Part shown: positions 16,006-25,054 of the stretch, piece by piece
Layout: every line of letters begins with the position of its first letter
Numbering within the stretch: the stretch's first letter is position 1
From: Richelia sp. UBA3308
GTDB lineage: Bacteria > Cyanobacteriota > Cyanobacteriia > Cyanobacteriales > Nostocaceae
Reading direction: 5' to 3'
Length of the DNA stretch: 46,043 nt
NCBI GenBank assembly: GCA_002361335.1
Contig: DESS01000352.1
Coordinates: forward strand, 2,322-48,364
Notes under the pieces: generated by a model
Told to the model about the DNA's origin: nothing
The model's database searches: none
Seen by the model: only the letters and a program-made list of their open reading frames with translations
Position numbers and translations under genes: made by a program

Positions 16006-17640
16006 ATGAAACGTCAATGGAAATCATTAATACTCAGCTTCAATTGGGTATTAATCTCGTTTTTGTCTTCTGTTTTTATTATCCTGACTCAATCTCCTCC
16101 AATTGCAGCCACTGAAGAACCCCCTGTAATTATCAAAACTCCTAAAACAGAAACCAATCCAGAATCTACTGATAAGAAAAAACCGCCCTTAAAACCGGAA
16201 CTAGAAAAAGCAGAAGAAGAAGAAAAGCCGACTCCTGAAGAAATAGCTCGTCAGAAAAAACTGATGGAAGCAGACAAGCTTTATCTCGCGGGAAAGATAG
16301 TAGAAGCAGAAAAAATATACCGCCAAGCCAAACAGCCTTTTACAAATACATCCGATATACAACCAGCATCACAAGCCATAATTAACCCCGCACAATTATC
16401 TCCAGCAGGTAAAGTTTTTTGGCGGGAGGGGCAAGCGGGAATCGCCACTAATTTAAAAACTAGAACTTTAGTACCGTTAAAACTTTTAGTAGAAAAATAT
16501 CCTGAATTTATTCCGGGAAATATAAAATACGCTCAAGCTCTGAAAAAATACGGTCAAGAAAAAAAAGCTTTAGAAATATTAGAAAGAGCCACATCACTTT
16601 ATCCCAACCAACCAGAATTAGTAAAAGTAAGAGTTGATGCCCTTTCAGATGCAAAAAAATGGATGCAAGCCTCCTTAGCAGCGCGTCAATTTGCCCTTCT
16701 CAACCCCGAAAATCCCCAATCTAAGGAATTTACTGAAATTGCAGATGAAAAGCTGAAAAAATACACTTCTTACATCCGTAGAGAAACTAGAGGAAACGCG
16801 ATCGCCAACATAATAACAGGTGTTGTGGGTTATGCTGCCACCGGAAGTCTTCTCGGTCCCTTTTCTGCTCTTGATTCTACCATGATCTTGTTAAAGGGTG
16901 AAAAAGGAGTAGGTCGTTCGGTAGCCAAACAAGCTAAAAAACGGATGGATTTAATCGAAGACAAAGAAGTAAACGCTTATATCAACGAAATCGGGCAAAA
17001 ACTAGCTAAAATCGCCGGAAGAGATGAATTTGAATACGAATTCTTTGTAATTCCCGATGAAAACCTCAATGCTTTCGCCTTACCCGGCGGAAAAATCTTC
17101 CTACATACCGGTGCGATCGCCAAAACAAATTCGGAAGCTGAAATAGCGGGTTTAATTGCACACGAATTATCTCATGTAGTACTTTCCCACGGATTTCAAC
17201 TAGTAACTCAAGGTAATTTAATATCAAATATTACTCAGTATGTTCCATTAGGAGGAACAGTTGGCAGAATACTCACTTTCGATTATAGCCGCGATATGGA
17301 ACGTCAAGCAGATAGATTAGGGACGCGGTTATTAACAGCAGGTGGTTATGCTGCTGATGGCTTGCGTAATTTAATGGTAACAATGAAAAACGAACAGAAA
17401 AACACTCCTCCTGTATGGTTATCTACCCACCCTGGAGGTGCTGAAAGGGTGCGTTATTTAGAAAGTTTGATTATTACCAATAGTTATAATCGTTACGCTT
17501 ATGAAGGAGTAGCCAAACATCAAAAAATTAAAGATCAAGTTAAACAAATAATCAAAGAAAGAGAAGACGAGGAGAAAAAACAAGACGACGAGAAGAAAAA
17601 GCCGCAAGAAGATAAGAAGACAAAGGAATTTAGAATTTAG
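16006..17640 (+). CDS. Periplasmic M48 metalloprotease with TPR-like repeats (BepA-like)
   Basis: A 544-residue exported protein. A signal peptide or anchor covers about 7-36, followed by a Pro/Lys/Glu-rich linker. TPR-like helices lie at about 85-110 and 166-246. The M48 catalytic domain carries the zinc motif HELSH (386-390) and the third-ligand region MERQADRLG. The NAFALPGGKIFLHTG segment before it is typical of the family. BepA-type proteases handle outer-membrane protein assembly; a similar role here is inferred from architecture. The C-terminus is a charged Lys/Glu tail whose last codons are made of the heptamer repeat that follows. The ATG at 16006 gives the complete signal peptide. 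Confidence 0.88.
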   Translation: MKRQWKSLILSFNWVLISFLSSVFIILTQSPPIAATEEPPVIIKTPKTETNPESTDKKKPPLKPELEKAEEEEKPTPEEIARQKKLMEADKLYLAGKIVEAEKIYRQAKQPFTNTSDIQPASQAIINPAQLSPAGKVFWREGQAGIATNLKTRTLVPLKLLVEKYPEFIPGNIKYAQALKKYGQEKKALEILERATSLYPNQPELVKVRVDALSDAKKWMQASLAARQFALLNPENPQSKEFTEIADEKLKKYTSYIRRETRGNAIANIITGVVGYAATGSLLGPFSALDSTMILLKGEKGVGRSVAKQAKKRMDLIEDKEVNAYINEIGQKLAKIAGRDEFEYEFFVIPDENLNAFALPGGKIFLHTGAIAKTNSEAEIAGLIAHELSHVVLSHGFQLVTQGNLISNITQYVPLGGTVGRILTFDYSRDMERQADRLGTRLLTAGGYAADGLRNLMVTMKNEQKNTPPVWLSTHPGGAERVRYLESLIITNSYNRYAYEGVAKHQKIKDQVKQIIKEREDEEKKQDDEKKKPQEDKKTKEFRI

Positions 17641-17685
17641 AATTTAGAATTTAGAATTTAGAATTTAGAATTTAGAATTTAGAAT
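17626..17685. repeat. Heptamer array GAATTTA, about 8.5 units
   Basis: A near-perfect tandem GAATTTA array begins inside the last codons of the M48 protease gene and supplies its TAG stop codon. This type of 7-bp array is the STRR class known from heterocystous cyanobacteria. Confidence 0.9.
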
Positions 17686-18038
17686 TAACAATTCTTTAAT
17701 CTAGGCACTTCCAATTTATAAATTCTCCGCTTAGCAAAAGATTGAACTTTTATCCTCTCCCCTGTGGGAGAGATTTTTTATGCTTGTTATTAAGTCTAAA
17801 ACTAAAAATTTTCTACTCCTCCATGGCTTTGAAAGGTGTTGGGGAAAGATTGGTTATGGGTATAAAAAAATTATGATAACAGAAGATTAAATCCTCTAAT
17901 TTCGTTTATTTAGGGGGAATTGTATAAGTACTTATTGAGTGATTTTACTCACCCAATACTAAGTTATCAACTCTTAATTTATTTCCGAAAACGGTATTTT
18001 ATTTGTATTTTTATTACCTTTTTTTTTATGTTTAAACT
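17686..18038. other. Gap upstream of the DUF4360 pair
   Basis: About 350 bases without a coding frame. A short patch near 17752-17780 (CCTCTCCCCTGTGGGAGAGA) forms a CTCTCCC/GGGAGAG hairpin followed by TTTTTTA, which would work as a plus-strand terminator for the protease gene. The rest is AT-rich. Confidence 0.5.
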
Positions 18039-18043
18039 GTGTT

Positions 18044-18049
18044 TATACT
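18044..18049 (+). promoter_or_regulatory. Conserved -10-like TATACT upstream of DUF4360 copy 1
   Basis: GTTTATACTG occurs 29 bases before the ATG here and also 29 bases before the ATG of the paralogue (18922-18927). The conservation of both motif and spacing suggests a shared promoter element. No clear -35 is visible. Confidence 0.4.
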
Positions 18050-18077
18050 GAAAAAGTTCAGATATAAGCAACTTATC

Positions 18078-18677
18078 ATGAATAGTAAAAATTTCCGAAA
18101 GATATCAATTAATTTTGTCCAAACATTTGTGGCTACAGCGACAGTAATGGCTGCTTCTGTTGCACCTGCTTTAGCTCAAAAAGTTGAAATTGTTGGAGCA
18201 GGTTATGGTGGTACCGGTTGTCCAGATGGAACTGCTGATGTCCAGGTTAGCCCTGATGGTCAAGAGTTGAGCATTTTATTCGATGAGTACATCGCCAACG
18301 CTGCGGGTAAACCGAAAGAGCGCCGTAAAACCTGTAACTTAACAATTCCAATTAAAGTTCCTGCAGGCTTTCAAGTCTCTGTTTACGATTTTGATTATCG
18401 CGGTTATGTTGGTCCGAGAACCACAGCATCACTTAGAGCAGAGTATTTCTTTGCTGGTCAACGTGGACCAAGAGTTCGGAGAACAATTAGAGGTGAACAG
18501 GATTATTCTGTCCGCGATCGCATCGGAACTGCGGTTTGGTCAGCCTGTGGTGACAGTGTAAATATGCGAGTTAATACATCAATCCGTGCTCGTGGAAAGG
18601 ATATTGCAACAGTTGACTCCGTTGATGTTTCCCATAAATTGAAATGGATATATAGACTTAGATATCGTTCTTGTTAA
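18078..18677 (+). CDS. Secreted DUF4360 protein, copy 1
   Basis: A 199-residue protein whose signal peptide (MNSKNFRKISINFVQTFVAT, then AAPALAQ-like end) precedes a DUF4360 domain. GYGGTGCPDGTADVQVSPDG, the CNLTIPIKVPAGFQV strand and two late Cys are characteristic. The frame is open 13 codons further upstream, but the ATG at 18078 starts the signal peptide, and the same ATG is conserved in the paralogue. DUF4360 proteins are secreted and of unknown function in bacteria and fungi. Several Cys (in GCPDG, KTCNLT, SACGD and the final SC) suggest disulphides. A strong terminator follows, so the paralogue is transcribed separately. Confidence 0.82.
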   Translation: MNSKNFRKISINFVQTFVATATVMAASVAPALAQKVEIVGAGYGGTGCPDGTADVQVSPDGQELSILFDEYIANAAGKPKERRKTCNLTIPIKVPAGFQVSVYDFDYRGYVGPRTTASLRAEYFFAGQRGPRVRRTIRGEQDYSVRDRIGTAVWSACGDSVNMRVNTSIRARGKDIATVDSVDVSHKLKWIYRLRYRSC

Positions 18678-18751
18678 TAGGTGAAGATAGACTCTATTTG
18701 TCACAAAACAGTCTAAGTAAATAGACACAAATAAATCGAGCTATGTATTGG

Positions 18752-18802
18752 CGTTAGCACAACCTCTACCATAAAAAAGTTTGTGCTAACGTAATTTTTT
18801 TT
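18752..18802 (+). terminator. Strong intrinsic terminator after DUF4360 copy 1
   Basis: A perfect 11-bp stem pairs CGTTAGCACAA (18752-18762) with TTGTGCTAACG (18781-18791), followed by TAATTTTTTTT. Confidence 0.85.
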
Positions 18803-18921
18803 AACAACTTTCACAAACATTTTTTCAATAATCAAAAGGCATTGCTATAGTTCTTAATTTTGTGTCAAAGTCAATATTATTTTTGTAACTTTGTCACTTT
18901 TTTATTGAAATAATGTGTGTT

Positions 18922-18927
18922 TATACT
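18922..18927 (+). promoter_or_regulatory. Conserved -10-like TATACT upstream of DUF4360 copy 2
   Basis: Same TATACT and the same 29-base spacing to the ATG as in copy 1. The sequence from here to the start codon is alignable between copies. Confidence 0.4.
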
Positions 18928-18955
18928 GTTGAATCCCGCAGATAAGCAAGTAATC

Positions 18956-19657
18956 ATGAATACTCATAATTTCCGCACAATATCAATTAATTTTGTCAAA
19001 ACTTTTCTGGCTACAGCGACAGTAATGGCTGCTTTTTTTGTGTCCGCCTGTGCACCAATTAATGTCGCAAAAGTTACAATTGAAGATAATGCACCAAATG
19101 ATGCTGCAAAAGTTACAATTGAAGACGATGCACCAAATGATGCACCAAAAGTTAAAATTGAAGATGTTGCATCAAAGGATGTAGCAAAAGTTAAAATTAC
19201 TGAAGTCGGTTATGGTGGAAGCGGTTGTCCAGATGGAACTGCCAAAGTCCAGGTTAACCCCAATGGTCAAGAGTTAAGCATTTTATTCAATAAATTCATC
19301 GCGGATGCTGCGGGTACACCGAAAGACCGTCGTAAAAACTGTAACTTAACAATTCCAATTAAAGTTCCTAGAGGCTTTCAAGTCTCTTTCAATGGTGATT
19401 ATCGCGGTTATGTTGCTCCCGCAACCGTTGGAAGACTCAGCGCAGAGCATTTCTTTGCTGGTGAACGTGGACCAAGGATTCAAAGAACAATCAAAGGAGA
19501 ACAGGACTATATTATCACCGACAATGTAAAAACTTTGGTTTGGTCAGCCTGTGGTAAGAGTGTAAATACCCGAGTAAATACATCAATAGGTGCTAGTGGA
19601 AAAGGAATTGCCAAAGTTGACTCCGCCAAATATAAGCTTAGATATCGTGCTTGTTGA
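18956..19657 (+). CDS. DUF4360 lipoprotein with N-terminal repeat insert, copy 2
   Basis: A 233-residue paralogue of the preceding gene. Its signal peptide ends VSACAP, a usable lipobox, so this copy is probably lipid-anchored where copy 1 is soluble. Between the Cys and the DUF4360 domain lie four degenerate repeats of about 13 residues (KVTIEDNAPNDAA type, the last merging into KVKITEVGYGG), rich in Asp/Glu. The domain keeps GGSGCPDGTAKVQVNPNG, CNLTIPIKVP and the late Cys. The repeats may act as an acidic spacer from the membrane, which is inference. COP23 follows 88 bases downstream and no terminator is seen between, so co-transcription is possible. Confidence 0.82.
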   Translation: MNTHNFRTISINFVKTFLATATVMAAFFVSACAPINVAKVTIEDNAPNDAAKVTIEDDAPNDAPKVKIEDVASKDVAKVKITEVGYGGSGCPDGTAKVQVNPNGQELSILFNKFIADAAGTPKDRRKNCNLTIPIKVPRGFQVSFNGDYRGYVAPATVGRLSAEHFFAGERGPRIQRTIKGEQDYIITDNVKTLVWSACGKSVNTRVNTSIGASGKGIAKVDSAKYKLRYRAC

Positions 19658-19745
19658 TAAAGATAGAGCTATCCCGAATCATTTACCAAAAATCTTCGTC
19701 AGTACAACTGAATAACTCCCAATCATTTTTACAGGAGGATGATTT

Positions 19746-20522
19746 ATGTCATCTGGACCTTTTAAATTAGTATTTCTAAGCAGTTTGGCATTATCGGTAT
19801 TATTTGGTAATAGCCCTGCAATGGCACAATACGACTCCTCAGAAGATGCTATTGTAGTACCCACAACCGGAAGCGGTGGAACAACCCCAACAGGTACCTC
19901 AACCACAACCTCCACAAATAGTTCTTCAACAACAGTTAACACCGCGACTCGATTTAGTTGTCAAATGGATAACGGTAGCTATACCGTTATGTACTCTCCT
20001 CAAAGTTTCCCAAATCAATTCTTTGCTTGGGCTACTCCCAAAACTTTAGGTGGCGGTTGGGATTCACAAAGACGTTGCCTTACCATTGCTCAACGCCTAG
20101 AAACATATCGTCCAGATGGTTTGGTAGAACTTCGCACCTCAACCTTAAATGGATATGAAGTTTTGTGTGTAACCAGCGAAGCTAATCCCGCTTGCCGTTT
20201 AGTATTAACTGTTCCTCCTGGTAAAGACGCTTACGAAGTACGCAACGGCGTTTTCCAAAACCTGATTTCAGCAGATAGCGGACAACAAACTATCGGCGTT
20301 AATACATACACTAATAACGGAGGATTAGAAGACGTAATCAATTTAGGTACAACCTTACTCGGTGGTCGTAAAAGGGTGGTATCAAAAGATGCCATTAAAC
20401 TAAAACCTTTCCTAGCTCCAGAAGATGGTGGAAGCGCTAAATTAATGGGAAACCTTAAAAAAACTCCTTTTCAGCCCGAACCTCAGACAGGTAATCCTTT
20501 AAATCCCGATAAATTCCGTTAG
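19746..20522 (+). CDS. COP23 domain protein
   Basis: A 258-residue exported protein. The signal peptide covers about 1-27 (ending AMAQ) and is followed by a Thr/Ser/Gly-rich linker. The COP23 domain begins RFSCQMDNGSYTVMY and continues through WDSQRRCLTIAQRLE and ANPACRLVLTVP. COP23 was described as a circadian-oscillating protein of Cyanothece (Crocosphaera); its biochemical role is not known. Conserved Cys pairs suggest disulphides in the periplasm. AGGAGG at 19733-19738 supports the ATG at 19746. The C-terminal quarter is unstructured and Pro/Lys-rich. Confidence 0.85.
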   Translation: MSSGPFKLVFLSSLALSVLFGNSPAMAQYDSSEDAIVVPTTGSGGTTPTGTSTTTSTNSSSTTVNTATRFSCQMDNGSYTVMYSPQSFPNQFFAWATPKTLGGGWDSQRRCLTIAQRLETYRPDGLVELRTSTLNGYEVLCVTSEANPACRLVLTVPPGKDAYEVRNGVFQNLISADSGQQTIGVNTYTNNGGLEDVINLGTTLLGGRKRVVSKDAIKLKPFLAPEDGGSAKLMGNLKKTPFQPEPQTGNPLNPDKFR

Positions 20523-20611
20523 TTTAATGTAGGGATGCCGGGATTTTAAATTTATTATCTTGTAGTGCGGATATTCTTATCCGCCAAATTTTTGGTACAA
20601 ATATTGATAGG

Positions 20612-20638
20612 GAGACGTTGCATTGTGCAGGCCGTCTC
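20612..20638. repeat. TGTAGAGACG-type dispersed hairpin
   Basis: GAGACG (20612-20617) pairs with CGTCTC (20633-20638) around a TTGCATTGTGCAGGC loop. It is a degenerate member of the hairpin type seen at 1237 and 29442. Confidence 0.45.
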
Positions 20639-20703
20639 TACAATTTTGTTGAATAGGAATTTTAAATCAAAATATATAAAGATTATTTATTTAAAGAGGC
20701 ATT

Positions 20704-20886
20704 ATGTTTGGATTGGGCTTTCCGGAAATGGCTGTAATAGTCGTGGTAGCAATTTTAATTTTTGGGCCAAAAAAAATTCCCGAATTAGGAAGCGCCTTGG
20801 GAAAAACTCTGAGGGGTTTTAAGGAAGAAATTAAAAACGAGAATGATGAAAATAATTACAAAAATGAGGAAGAACGATCCGATTAA
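20704..20886 (+). CDS. tatA: Twin-arginine translocase subunit TatA/E
   Basis: A 60-residue protein with the TatA layout: short N-terminus MFGLGFPE, membrane helix MAVIVVVAILIFG at about 9-21, hinge PKKIPELG, amphipathic helix SALGKTLRGFKEEI and a charged tail. It forms the pore of the Tat pathway with TatC (not in this window). The RBS AGAGG is just before the ATG. PhoD at 43514 has a Tat signal and would be a substrate of the same pathway. Confidence 0.9.
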   Translation: MFGLGFPEMAVIVVVAILIFGPKKIPELGSALGKTLRGFKEEIKNENDENNYKNEEERSD

Positions 20887-21176
20887 AGGAATGCCCTAAT
20901 TTAGAATGCCCGAATTTAGAATTAAAAGGGCAGAAGGCGGCTATGCTGGAATTGGGATGGGGATGAGCAACCCCACCTGTGACGGTGGGGAATTAAACCC
21001 CATATTTTTAAGTTAAGCTAATACAAAACAACTTGTCGAATATCTGTGGGATGGGCATCCCTGCCCTTCCAAAAAGTCTAAGCCCTAATATTTGTAAATA
21101 AAAGGTGATGGGTAAAAAGTGATGAATTACCATAAATTGCGTAATCTAAGACTCATTACCCATCATCCTTCAGTTT
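20887..21176. other. Gap between tatA and cphA ends
   Basis: Contains a perfect hairpin CCCCACC (20971-20977) / GGTGGGG (20984-20990) without a proper T-run, and a longer imperfect stem around GATGGGTA / TACCCATC (about 21107-21170) that could end cphA transcription on the minus strand. A GGATGGGCATCCCTGCCC patch at 21050-21065 resembles other dispersed hairpins. No gene seen. Confidence 0.45.
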
Positions 21177-23876
21177 TCATAAGGAATTTAACACCGAAGA
21201 TGAAACTCCGACTTCTTTATCTCTCGGAGTGGGGCTATCGAATTTTTCTGAAATTTCTTCTTCAATTACACCCCTAGCTTTAATTAGATTTATGGCACGA
21301 TTAACGCTTTCTGGTAAAATCACCACCAGACTATCATCGGTAGCTAAATCCAAAGCTTTATTAATCGCTGCTGTTTCATCCAAAATTGTTTCATGCAAGC
21401 AATTCGGGTTTACTTCCCTAATACCTTGAGTAATTAAATCCGCAGCAGAACCCCGTTTTCTTCCTCGGGTATCATCATCTTCTTTGACGATGATGCAGTC
21501 GAAAATCGAAGAAGCGAGTTTACCCAACATCACAAAATCTTCATCACGGCGATCGCCAGGGCCACCCACTACGCCGATGCGCTGTCCGGATGTCCAGTTA
21601 CGCACGAATGCGCCTAATGCTTCATAACTTGCGGGGTTATGAGCATAATCGACTAAAGCATGATGTTTACCCAAGTTAAATAAATTCATCCGTCCTGGTG
21701 TTTGATTCACCGAAGCACGGAAGGTATTTAAACCGGCTCGAATTTCTTCTATAGAAACATTTTGGACAAATGCCGCCAATGATGCCGCTAAAGCGTTAGC
21801 AATCATAAACGGCGCACGTCCACCCATTGTTAAGGGAATATTATCAACTTTTTCTATGCGATGAGTCCAATCCCCTTTCAATATAGACAAAAAACCATTT
21901 TCATAAACCGCGGCGACTCCACCTTTTTCAATATGCCCTTTGACTAATTCCGATTCCGGATTCATAGTGAAGTAAGCAATATTCGCTTTCGTCCTTTCTG
22001 CCATTGCGGCTACCCGTTTATCATCGGCATTTAACACCGTATAGCCATCGGGATATACTGCTTCTGCGACTACGCTCTTCAAATGTGATAATTGGTCGAT
22101 AGTATCAATATCTCCCAATCCCAAATGATCGGCAGCAACATTAAGCACTACACCAACATTAGCAGCTTTAAAAGCTAATCCAGAACGAAGTATACCTCCC
22201 CGTGCCGTTTCCAACACTGCTACTTCGACTGTGGGGTCTTGCAAAATTAATTGAGCGCTTTGCGGTCCAGTATTATCTCCCGCTTCTACTAAGTATTCTC
22301 CGATATAAGTTCCATCTGTAGTTGTATATCCAATTACTTTTCCAGTTTGTTTAAAAATATGGGCAAGTAACCTCGTAGTAGTAGTCTTACCGTTAGTGCC
22401 GGTAATACTGAGAACGGGTACTCGAGTAGTTTTATCAGCGGGGAACAGCATATCCATAACACAGGCCGCAACATTGCGGGGAATCCCCTTACTAGGAGCA
22501 ACATGCATCCGGAATCCTGGCGCTGCATTTACTTCTACAACTACTGCATCAACTTCCCTTAAAGGACGACTAATATCGGTAGTAACAATATCAATTCCGG
22601 CAATATCGAGTCCGATTATCTTGACTATCCGAGAAGCCAACCAAGCATTTTGTGGATGAATTTCATCGGTACGGTCTACAGCTATACCACCTGTGGATAA
22701 ATTTGCCGTGGCTCGTAAATAACAAATTTCATCTCTATCTAAAATGGTATCAAGGGTATAACCTTGTCTTTCCATTAAGGCATAACTGTTACGGTCTAAG
22801 ACAATCCGAGTCAGAACGTTATCGTGACCATCGCCGCGATTTGGGTCTTTGTTGGTTTCTTCAACCAATTCGGCAATAGTTGACTTACCATCTCCGATTA
22901 CATGAGCCGGTACTCGTTCGGCGACAGCGACAACTTTACCATCTACTACTAATACCCGATGGTCGCGTCCTAGGTAAAATTTTTCAACAATTACCGACCG
23001 TGAAACTGCCCTTGCAGCATCATAAGCGGCTTCAGCTTCTTGCCAATTTCTGATATCAATAGTAATACCACGTCCGTGATTGCCATCAAGTGGCTTGATC
23101 ACAATTGGATAGCCGCCAACATAATTAATTGCGTCTTCCAAGTCATCAAAGAAATTAATTACCGTACCCCTAGGTACGGGTACGCCAGAAGCTTCGAGAA
23201 GGCGTTTAGTAGCTTCCTTGTCGCAAGCAAGTTCTACTCCTAAAATGCCCGTATTAGCCGTCATCGTGGCTTGAATGCGCTTTTGCTGTACGCCATAACC
23301 GAGTTGAATCAAATATCTTGAACCTAAAGGCATCCAGGGGATACCTCTTTTTTCAGCTTCATTGACAATTGATTCAGTTGAAGGTCCTAAAGCAGCATCG
23401 CGGCAGTGGTCTTTGAGGTCTTGCAAATCTTGCTCTAACTCAGCTTTGGGATAGCGACCTCGATCGACGATACTTTGACAAAGCCTTACCGCAGCTCTTG
23501 CAGCATAACGTCCGGCTTCTTCATTTACATACTCGAAAACTACTTGATAAATTCCCGGAGTAGCTGTTTCGCGGGTGCGACCAAAACCCACATGCATTCC
23601 GGTTAATTCCTGAAGTTCTAGCGCTATATGTTCGGCAATGTGGCCCATCATAGTGCCTTCTCGCACCCGCATCAGAAAACCACCACGACAGCCAGGAGAA
23701 CAATAATGACCTTCCAAACTTGGTAGTGCCTCTACTAATCCTTCGTAAAAACCGGGGATTTGATTCGAGGGCGTTTCGGCAAGGTTTTCTAAATCGAGGC
23801 GCATGACGATTAACTTGTGGCGTCGAATGCTCCAGTAATTTGGGCCGCGTAAAGTCTGGATCTTGAGTATTCTCAT
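21177..23876 (-). CDS. cphA: Cyanophycin synthetase
   Basis: An 899-residue enzyme that builds the nitrogen reserve multi-L-arginyl-poly-L-aspartate from Asp and Arg with ATP. N-terminal domain about 1-165; ATP-grasp domain with KPLDGNHGRGI (261-271) and VEVNAAPGFRMH (447-458); Mur-ligase-like domain with P-loop GTNGKTTT (493-500), AADHLG and DYAHNPASYE. Length and all three domains match known CphA1, so it should be active. It follows cphB on the same strand about 170 bases away, the order seen in many heterocystous cyanobacteria. The ATG at 23876 opens the conserved MRILKIQTLRGPNYWS. Confidence 0.97.
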   Translation of the reverse strand: MRILKIQTLRGPNYWSIRRHKLIVMRLDLENLAETPSNQIPGFYEGLVEALPSLEGHYCSPGCRGGFLMRVREGTMMGHIAEHIALELQELTGMHVGFGRTRETATPGIYQVVFEYVNEEAGRYAARAAVRLCQSIVDRGRYPKAELEQDLQDLKDHCRDAALGPSTESIVNEAEKRGIPWMPLGSRYLIQLGYGVQQKRIQATMTANTGILGVELACDKEATKRLLEASGVPVPRGTVINFFDDLEDAINYVGGYPIVIKPLDGNHGRGITIDIRNWQEAEAAYDAARAVSRSVIVEKFYLGRDHRVLVVDGKVVAVAERVPAHVIGDGKSTIAELVEETNKDPNRGDGHDNVLTRIVLDRNSYALMERQGYTLDTILDRDEICYLRATANLSTGGIAVDRTDEIHPQNAWLASRIVKIIGLDIAGIDIVTTDISRPLREVDAVVVEVNAAPGFRMHVAPSKGIPRNVAACVMDMLFPADKTTRVPVLSITGTNGKTTTTRLLAHIFKQTGKVIGYTTTDGTYIGEYLVEAGDNTGPQSAQLILQDPTVEVAVLETARGGILRSGLAFKAANVGVVLNVAADHLGLGDIDTIDQLSHLKSVVAEAVYPDGYTVLNADDKRVAAMAERTKANIAYFTMNPESELVKGHIEKGGVAAVYENGFLSILKGDWTHRIEKVDNIPLTMGGRAPFMIANALAASLAAFVQNVSIEEIRAGLNTFRASVNQTPGRMNLFNLGKHHALVDYAHNPASYEALGAFVRNWTSGQRIGVVGGPGDRRDEDFVMLGKLASSIFDCIIVKEDDDTRGRKRGSAADLITQGIREVNPNCLHETILDETAAINKALDLATDDSLVVILPESVNRAINLIKARGVIEEEISEKFDSPTPRDKEVGVSSSVLNSL

Positions 23877-24045
23877 GATATAGGTAGATGGAGATTCGGA
23901 ACCAAAATTCTAGTTTCTTACTGGAATTGACCGCATAACTGTTCGTGGGTAACAGTTTTTAATTCTTAAATCGTAGTACTGTCACTTTTTTGCCGCAATC
24001 AAAAAAACGCGGTCAACCCAGTGTAACTACACATACCGATTTCCG

Positions 24046-24909
24046 TCAGCTGGATATTCGCCCCACAGATGGTATAACGGTACGCCCGTAAAGATGGTAG
24101 CGATCGCCATGGCTAAGGATGTGTACTCGTAAGTTATGGAGGCTTAGAGGTTCGGTTGCTCCTACACGAGGTTCGTTGGTATGAGTAAGTTCGCTTGAAT
24201 CGATAATTGTTACGGCACCTTTGCCCATAACTTCAAGCCAACCATCTTTTTCAAACATGGCACAAGTATCTTCATCAATGCCAATTCCCAAACGGTCAGG
24301 ATGAGAAGCGATGGCACTCATTAAACGTACCATGCGATTACGGTTGTGAAAATGCTGGTCAACAATTAACTCTGGGATAAATCCCAAGCCCGTTGCCATA
24401 TCTACTAAGGAACGATTGGGAGACTCTCCACTACCGCCTCCGGCAATCATATGATGTCCCATAACTGCAGCACCGGCGCTAGTACCAGCTAAAGTTAATT
24501 CTCCCTTTTTGACTCGTCCTCGGATAATATCCATAACTGGTGTATCAGCTAATACACCACAAAGGCGTAATTGGTCTCCTCCAGTCAAAAAAATTCCGGT
24601 ACATTGTTCAAGGGATTCCTTGTAGTAACGGTCATGACAATGGTCGCGCTCCCGAATATCTAAAATTTCAACTTTTTTAACTCCCATATCTTCAAAAATA
24701 TTCACATAGCGAGTGCCGATAATACTCGGTTCCCGAGAAGCAGAGGGAATAATAGTAATATAGGCATCTTGTGCACCAGCACGGTCTACAAAAGTCCGCA
24801 GAATCTCTCGTCCGTGAACTTTATCTTCTGCGCCTCCAATTACCAGAACAGCGGTTTTAGTTGCTTGGGATGTGGTCATTTCCAGCCATTTAGCTTTTAG
24901 TTGCCGCAT
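24046..24909 (-). CDS. cphB: Cyanophycinase (peptidase family S51)
   Basis: A 287-residue serine exopeptidase that degrades cyanophycin to beta-Asp-Arg dipeptides. The nucleophile motif is GTSAGAAVM with Ser144. GGAEDK near the start, FLTGGDQLRL and DQHFHNRNRM are family hallmarks. The ATG at 24909 is preferred because AGGAGA lies 6-11 bases upstream; the ATG at residue 11 would also give a functional protein. It precedes cphA on the minus strand, so synthesis and breakdown enzymes are probably co-regulated. The gap 23877-24045 shows no terminator that I can support. Confidence 0.96.
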   Translation of the reverse strand: MRQLKAKWLEMTTSQATKTAVLVIGGAEDKVHGREILRTFVDRAGAQDAYITIIPSASREPSIIGTRYVNIFEDMGVKKVEILDIRERDHCHDRYYKESLEQCTGIFLTGGDQLRLCGVLADTPVMDIIRGRVKKGELTLAGTSAGAAVMGHHMIAGGGSGESPNRSLVDMATGLGFIPELIVDQHFHNRNRMVRLMSAIASHPDRLGIGIDEDTCAMFEKDGWLEVMGKGAVTIIDSSELTHTNEPRVGATEPLSLHNLRVHILSHGDRYHLYGRTVIPSVGRISS

Positions 24910-24947
24910 TGTATTTCTCCTGTCAACAACCGGAAGGTGAATTTAAC

Positions 24948-24966
24948 TTCGCGGACAGTTCGCGGA
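24948..24966 (-). promoter_or_regulatory. Direct repeat upstream of cphB, possible operator
   Basis: TTCGCGGA occurs twice (24948-24955 and 24959-24966) with an 11-bp period, one helical turn, 39-57 bases upstream of the cphB start. The arrangement suggests a site for a dimeric or cooperative regulator. Which regulator is unknown. Confidence 0.35.
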
Positions 24967-25054
24967 AGTATTATGGTCGGCGGGACATTCTGATAAAGAC
25001 GGAATATCTTGAATATCCTACGTTCCTCAGCTTATTGCAAGAATTGGGACCCAA

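Noticed and set aside
20565..20822. 85-codon frame overlapping tatA
   Set aside because: It covers a dispersed hairpin and then tatA in another frame; TatA itself is unambiguous.
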